Origin: Levilactobacillus lanxiensis | GTDB lineage: Bacteria; Bacillota; Bacilli; Lactobacillales; Lactobacillaceae | Reading direction: 5' to 3' | Length of the DNA: 64,000 bases | NCBI RefSeq assembly: GCF_016861655.1 | Contig: NZ_BOLN01000004.1 | Coordinates: forward strand, 62,001 to 126,000 | Shown here: positions 61,704-64,000 of the stretch, piece after piece | Layout of the letters: the number at the start of each line of letters is the position of its first letter | Numbering within the stretch: the first letter of the stretch is position 1 | The notes under the pieces: model-generated | The model's database searches: none | What the model was told of the DNA's origin: nothing | Seen by the model: the letters and a program-made list of their open reading frames with translations, nothing else | Program-made: the position numbers and the translations under genes

Positions 61704-62282
61704 CTAGTTCGTGTATTTGAATGGTAATTGGTGTTTGAAATTGGCAAAGCCGGTAAACATGTCGTCAATCGTGGCGGCATCGATGAAGAGGTTCATGTTT
61801 TCTTGTGGGGCAAAGCCTTCGTCACAGCTCTTCTGCATCATGGCCACCAGTTGATCGTAGTAGTGATCGATGTTGAAGAGGGCGATGGGCTTCTGGTGAA
61901 CGTTGATCTGACTCCACGAGAGCATGGTCGTGAATTCTTCAAAGGTCCCGAAGCCGCCGGGGAGCACGATAAAGGCATCGGATTGACGCATCATCTCATC
62001 CTTACGTTCGTCCATGGTGCTGGTTTCAAGCAACGTGGTGATGTCCGTTTTGGCCAGCCCCATCTCGCTCAGGAAGGTTGGGATGATCCCGATGACCTCA
62101 CCGCCAGCCTCCATGGTTGCGGTGGCAATGGCGCCCATGAGGCCTTCCTTACCACCACCGTAAACCAGTGGATGGTGATTGTCGGCCAGGTATTGGCCTA
62201 GGGCATTCGTTTCTTTTAGAAAATTCGGATTGTAGCCGTGGTTGGAACCACAGAAGACACAAACATTTTTAACAGTTGGCAT
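61704..62282 (-). CDS. LOG-family (TIGR00730) nucleotide phosphoribohydrolase
   Basis: This 192-residue Rossmann protein has VCVFCGSNHGYNP at the start and the LOG motif VLPGGFGTFEEF at about 108-119. LOG enzymes release cytokinin-like bases or AMP-derived adenine from nucleoside monophosphates. The bacterial role is often nucleotide turnover. The family was long mislabelled lysine decarboxylase. It is a single gene on the minus strand. Confidence 0.9.
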   Translation of the reverse strand: MPTVKNVCVFCGSNHGYNPNFLKETNALGQYLADNHHPLVYGGGKEGLMGAIATATMEAGGEVIGIIPTFLSEMGLAKTDITTLLETSTMDERKDEMMRQSDAFIVLPGGFGTFEEFTTMLSWSQINVHQKPIALFNIDHYYDQLVAMMQKSCDEGFAPQENMNLFIDAATIDDMFTGFANFKHQLPFKYTN

Positions 62283-62460
62283 AGGATTACCCCCAAAGTT
62301 TTTAGTCTAAATAATTATACCGCAAAATGGTTCTATCCTGGTGAATAAAGTCACTTAGTTAATGTTCGACCTTAACATTGTAGTTTTGATTGCCGCCGGC
62401 TGGCTTGCTGAGTAAGCTAGGGGTAATCAAAATGAGTCGGTGTTAAGGAGGATGAACAAC

Positions 62461-63372
62461 ATGGCATTTAAAAGAATTGTCGTCGCTGGTGGTGGGACCC
62501 TGGGCAGTCAGATTGCCTACCAAACCGCCTATAGTGGGTTTCAGGTGACTATCTATGATATTAACGCAGCGGCCATCGCGGCGGCCAAGCGGCGGATTGC
62601 TACCTGGGACCAGGCCTACGCCCAGGAAATGAATGCCACGCCAGCCGTAATTCATGACACGAATGACCGGTTAGCCTTTGCGACCGACCTGGAGACGGCG
62701 GTGGAGGACGCGGACCTGGTGATTGAGGCGGTGCCCGAAGTCGTGGCCATTAAGAATGACTTTTACGCGGCACTGGCCAAGGTCGCGCCGGCCCGTACCA
62801 TCTTCGCGACGAACTCCTCAACCATGGTGCCCAGTCAATTCGCGGCCATTACCGGGCGGCCAGCCCAGTTCATGGCGCTGCACTTTGCTAACCACGTGTG
62901 GGAAAACAACATGGCGGAGGCCATGGGCCACCAGGGCACGTCGCCTGAGGTGTACCAGCAGGTCGTGGCGTTTGCCCGGCAGATTGGGATGGTCGTCATC
63001 CAGCTACACAAGGAGCAACCCGCCTACATTCTCAATACGATTTTGATTCCCTTCGTGGATGCGGCCCTGGTCTTGTGGGTCCATGGTGTCGCTGATCCGC
63101 AGACGATTGACCGGGCCTGGATGGTGGCCACGGGTGCGCCCATGGGCCCCTTTGGTATCCTCGATGAGATTGGGTTACGGACGGCCTACAACATCATGTT
63201 AGCGGCCAGCACAGCGCCGGGAAAGGGCACGTTAGTCGACGTTGCCCACAAAATCAAGTCAGAGATGATTGATCAAAATAAATTGGGTCAAGAAAGTAAT
63301 CAGGGCTTTTACAGTTATCCGGCACCGGCCTTTGCGTCGGCGAAATTTTTGAAGGATGACGGCAAAGATTAA
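62461..63372 (+). CDS. 3-hydroxyacyl-CoA dehydrogenase-like NAD oxidoreductase
   Basis: From ATG 62461 (ten bases after AAGGAGG; the ATG at 62452 is too close) this is 303 residues. The Rossmann fingerprint VVAGGGTLGSQIAYQTAYSGFQVTIYDI binds NAD; DLVIEAVPEVVAIK and NSSTMVPSQFA, then ALHFANHVWENN (His at the active site), follow. The C-terminal helical domain completes the enzyme (MGPFGILDEIGLRTAYNI). It oxidises a 3-hydroxyacyl substrate; which one is not clear, as no other fatty acid oxidation gene is nearby. Confidence 0.9.
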   Translation: MAFKRIVVAGGGTLGSQIAYQTAYSGFQVTIYDINAAAIAAAKRRIATWDQAYAQEMNATPAVIHDTNDRLAFATDLETAVEDADLVIEAVPEVVAIKNDFYAALAKVAPARTIFATNSSTMVPSQFAAITGRPAQFMALHFANHVWENNMAEAMGHQGTSPEVYQQVVAFARQIGMVVIQLHKEQPAYILNTILIPFVDAALVLWVHGVADPQTIDRAWMVATGAPMGPFGILDEIGLRTAYNIMLAASTAPGKGTLVDVAHKIKSEMIDQNKLGQESNQGFYSYPAPAFASAKFLKDDGKD

Positions 63373-63385
63373 TTGTAGAGAGTCG

Positions 63386-63414
63386 GAGTCTGGTGAGAGC
63401 TTGCCAGACTTTTT
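63386..63414 (+). terminator. terminator after the dehydrogenase gene
   Basis: AGTCTGG pairs with CCAGACT, followed by TTTTTT. Confidence 0.8.
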
Positions 63415-63609
63415 TGACGCACTCTTTTTCGGGTTAGGTTGAATCTTACGCCAATCTGCCGAGATTACAACCCAAATAAGGGTATAAAATTAACTGGGGG
63501 TGTACCATAAGCGACCGATGTGAATTTGCATAAAAAACGTTATTTACGCGATTGAAATATTTATTTCCAAGTCGTCAAATCGTCATGATTTACTTGGAAT
63601 TTAAGCGTA

Positions 63610-63657
63610 AAAAAGCCGGCAACGCCAACCCCTGAGGGCTGCGCGTTGCCGGCTTCT
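63610..63657 (-). terminator. terminator of nrdF
   Basis: On the minus strand AGCCGGCAACGC pairs with GCGTTGCCGGCT, followed by TTTTTT. Confidence 0.9.
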
Positions 63658-63664
63658 GCTTAAT

Positions 63665-64000
63665 TTAATGTTGGGAATCGTCTGGGTCGGCGGGTTCGCC
63701 AATGTTGTAGTCGTCGTTGCTCATGGCTTCAACATTTCCCAGGAGATAGCCGTTACCGACTTGGGAGAAGAAGTCATGGTTGGCGGTCGACGTGGAAATT
63801 CCGTTCATGACCACGGGGTCGACATCTTCGGCCGTATCAGGGAAGAGGGAATCTTGACCAAGGTTCATCAGCGCCTTGTTGGCGTTGTAGCGGATGAAGG
63901 TCAAGACCTTGTCGGACCAGCCGATTTGGTCGTATAACGTGTGGGTGTATTGTTCTTCGTTGGCGTACAGCTTGTACAAGAAGTCGTACATCCAGTCCTT
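63665..64000 (-). CDS. nrdF: class Ib ribonucleotide reductase beta subunit, C-terminal part
   Basis: The frame enters from the right edge (reading KDWMYDFLYKLYANEEQYT) and ends after 111 residues. Class Ib NrdF features are FIRYNANKALMNLGQDSLFP, TANHDFFSQVGNGYLLGN and the acidic C-terminus NDDYNIGEP that docks on NrdE. The subunit carries the dimanganese-tyrosyl cofactor that generates the radical for dNTP synthesis. The residues after NDDYN (IGEPADPDDSQH) extend the usual end. The N-terminal part lies outside the window. Confidence 0.9.
   Translation of the reverse strand, partial: KDWMYDFLYKLYANEEQYTHTLYDQIGWSDKVLTFIRYNANKALMNLGQDSLFPDTAEDVDPVVMNGISTSTANHDFFSQVGNGYLLGNVEAMSNDDYNIGEPADPDDSQH

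Noticed and set aside
1-64000. CRISPR arrays, insertion sequences, rRNA genes
   Set aside because: No regular direct-repeat array, transposase or rRNA-like sequence was seen.

Overview
The window looks like a chromosomal segment of a lactic acid bacterium (Lactobacillaceae, perhaps Levilactobacillus-like; family level from gene content, genus a guess). Supporting signs are strong AGGAGG ribosome sites, frequent TTG starts, an LLH-type holin, PepC, and the Bacilli order gltX-cysS-mrnC-rlmB-rae1-sigH-rpmG-secE-nusG-rplKA-rplJL.

Positions 1-18888 are the right half of a myovirus-type prophage with the PBSX/Xkd gene order: end of a sheath-like gene, tail tube, frameshifted tail-assembly chaperone, 1822-residue tape measure with two wall-degrading domains, LysM hub protein, baseplate genes, a tail fibre, XkdX-like peptides, membrane protein, holin and GH25 endolysin. 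Between the fibre and the XkdX genes sits a compact diversity-generating retroelement (DGR). It has a 95-bp variable repeat (VR) at the 3' end of the fibre gene (14300-14394), a GC-rich hairpin, a 95-bp template repeat (TR, 14465-14559) and a reverse transcriptase (14717-15781). VR and TR differ at seven positions and every one is an adenine in TR, the mark of adenine-directed mutagenic homing. This is the most interesting system here: a prophage that can rewrite its receptor-binding tip. Oddities are an NIDD active site in place of YxDD and no recognisable Avd gene.

Positions 18889-19500 hold the prophage/chromosome junction, an unusual tRNA-Leu(AAG) and a small gene. Positions 19557-38245 carry accessory and housekeeping genes: MATE exporter with a cre site and promoter, HAD phosphatase, a mannose-family PTS with a possible internal attenuator, a GGDEF/EAL cyclic-di-GMP pair, an LCP wall-polymer ligase, AEC and EamA transporters, phosphoglycerate mutase, a serine hydrolase, PepC, a 32-residue membrane peptide, an exported protein, an aldo/keto reductase, rpiA and a GNAT-like gene. 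Two unexplained structured noncoding elements lie at 37092-37194 and 38534-38836.

Positions 38910-51551 are core information genes (dut, radA, PIN/TRAM, gltX, cysS, mrnC, rlmB, rae1, sigH-like, rpmG, secE, nusG, rplK, rplA, rplJ, rplL) with recognisable leader regulation. Positions 51744-61655 form an envelope-modification locus: two-component system, GT2 glycosyltransferase, PAP2 phosphatase, YfhO, DedA and MprF. These would make a lipid-linked sugar, transfer it outside the membrane, recycle the lipid carrier and aminoacylate phospholipid. The window ends with a LOG-family gene, a 3-hydroxyacyl-CoA dehydrogenase and the 3' end of nrdF.
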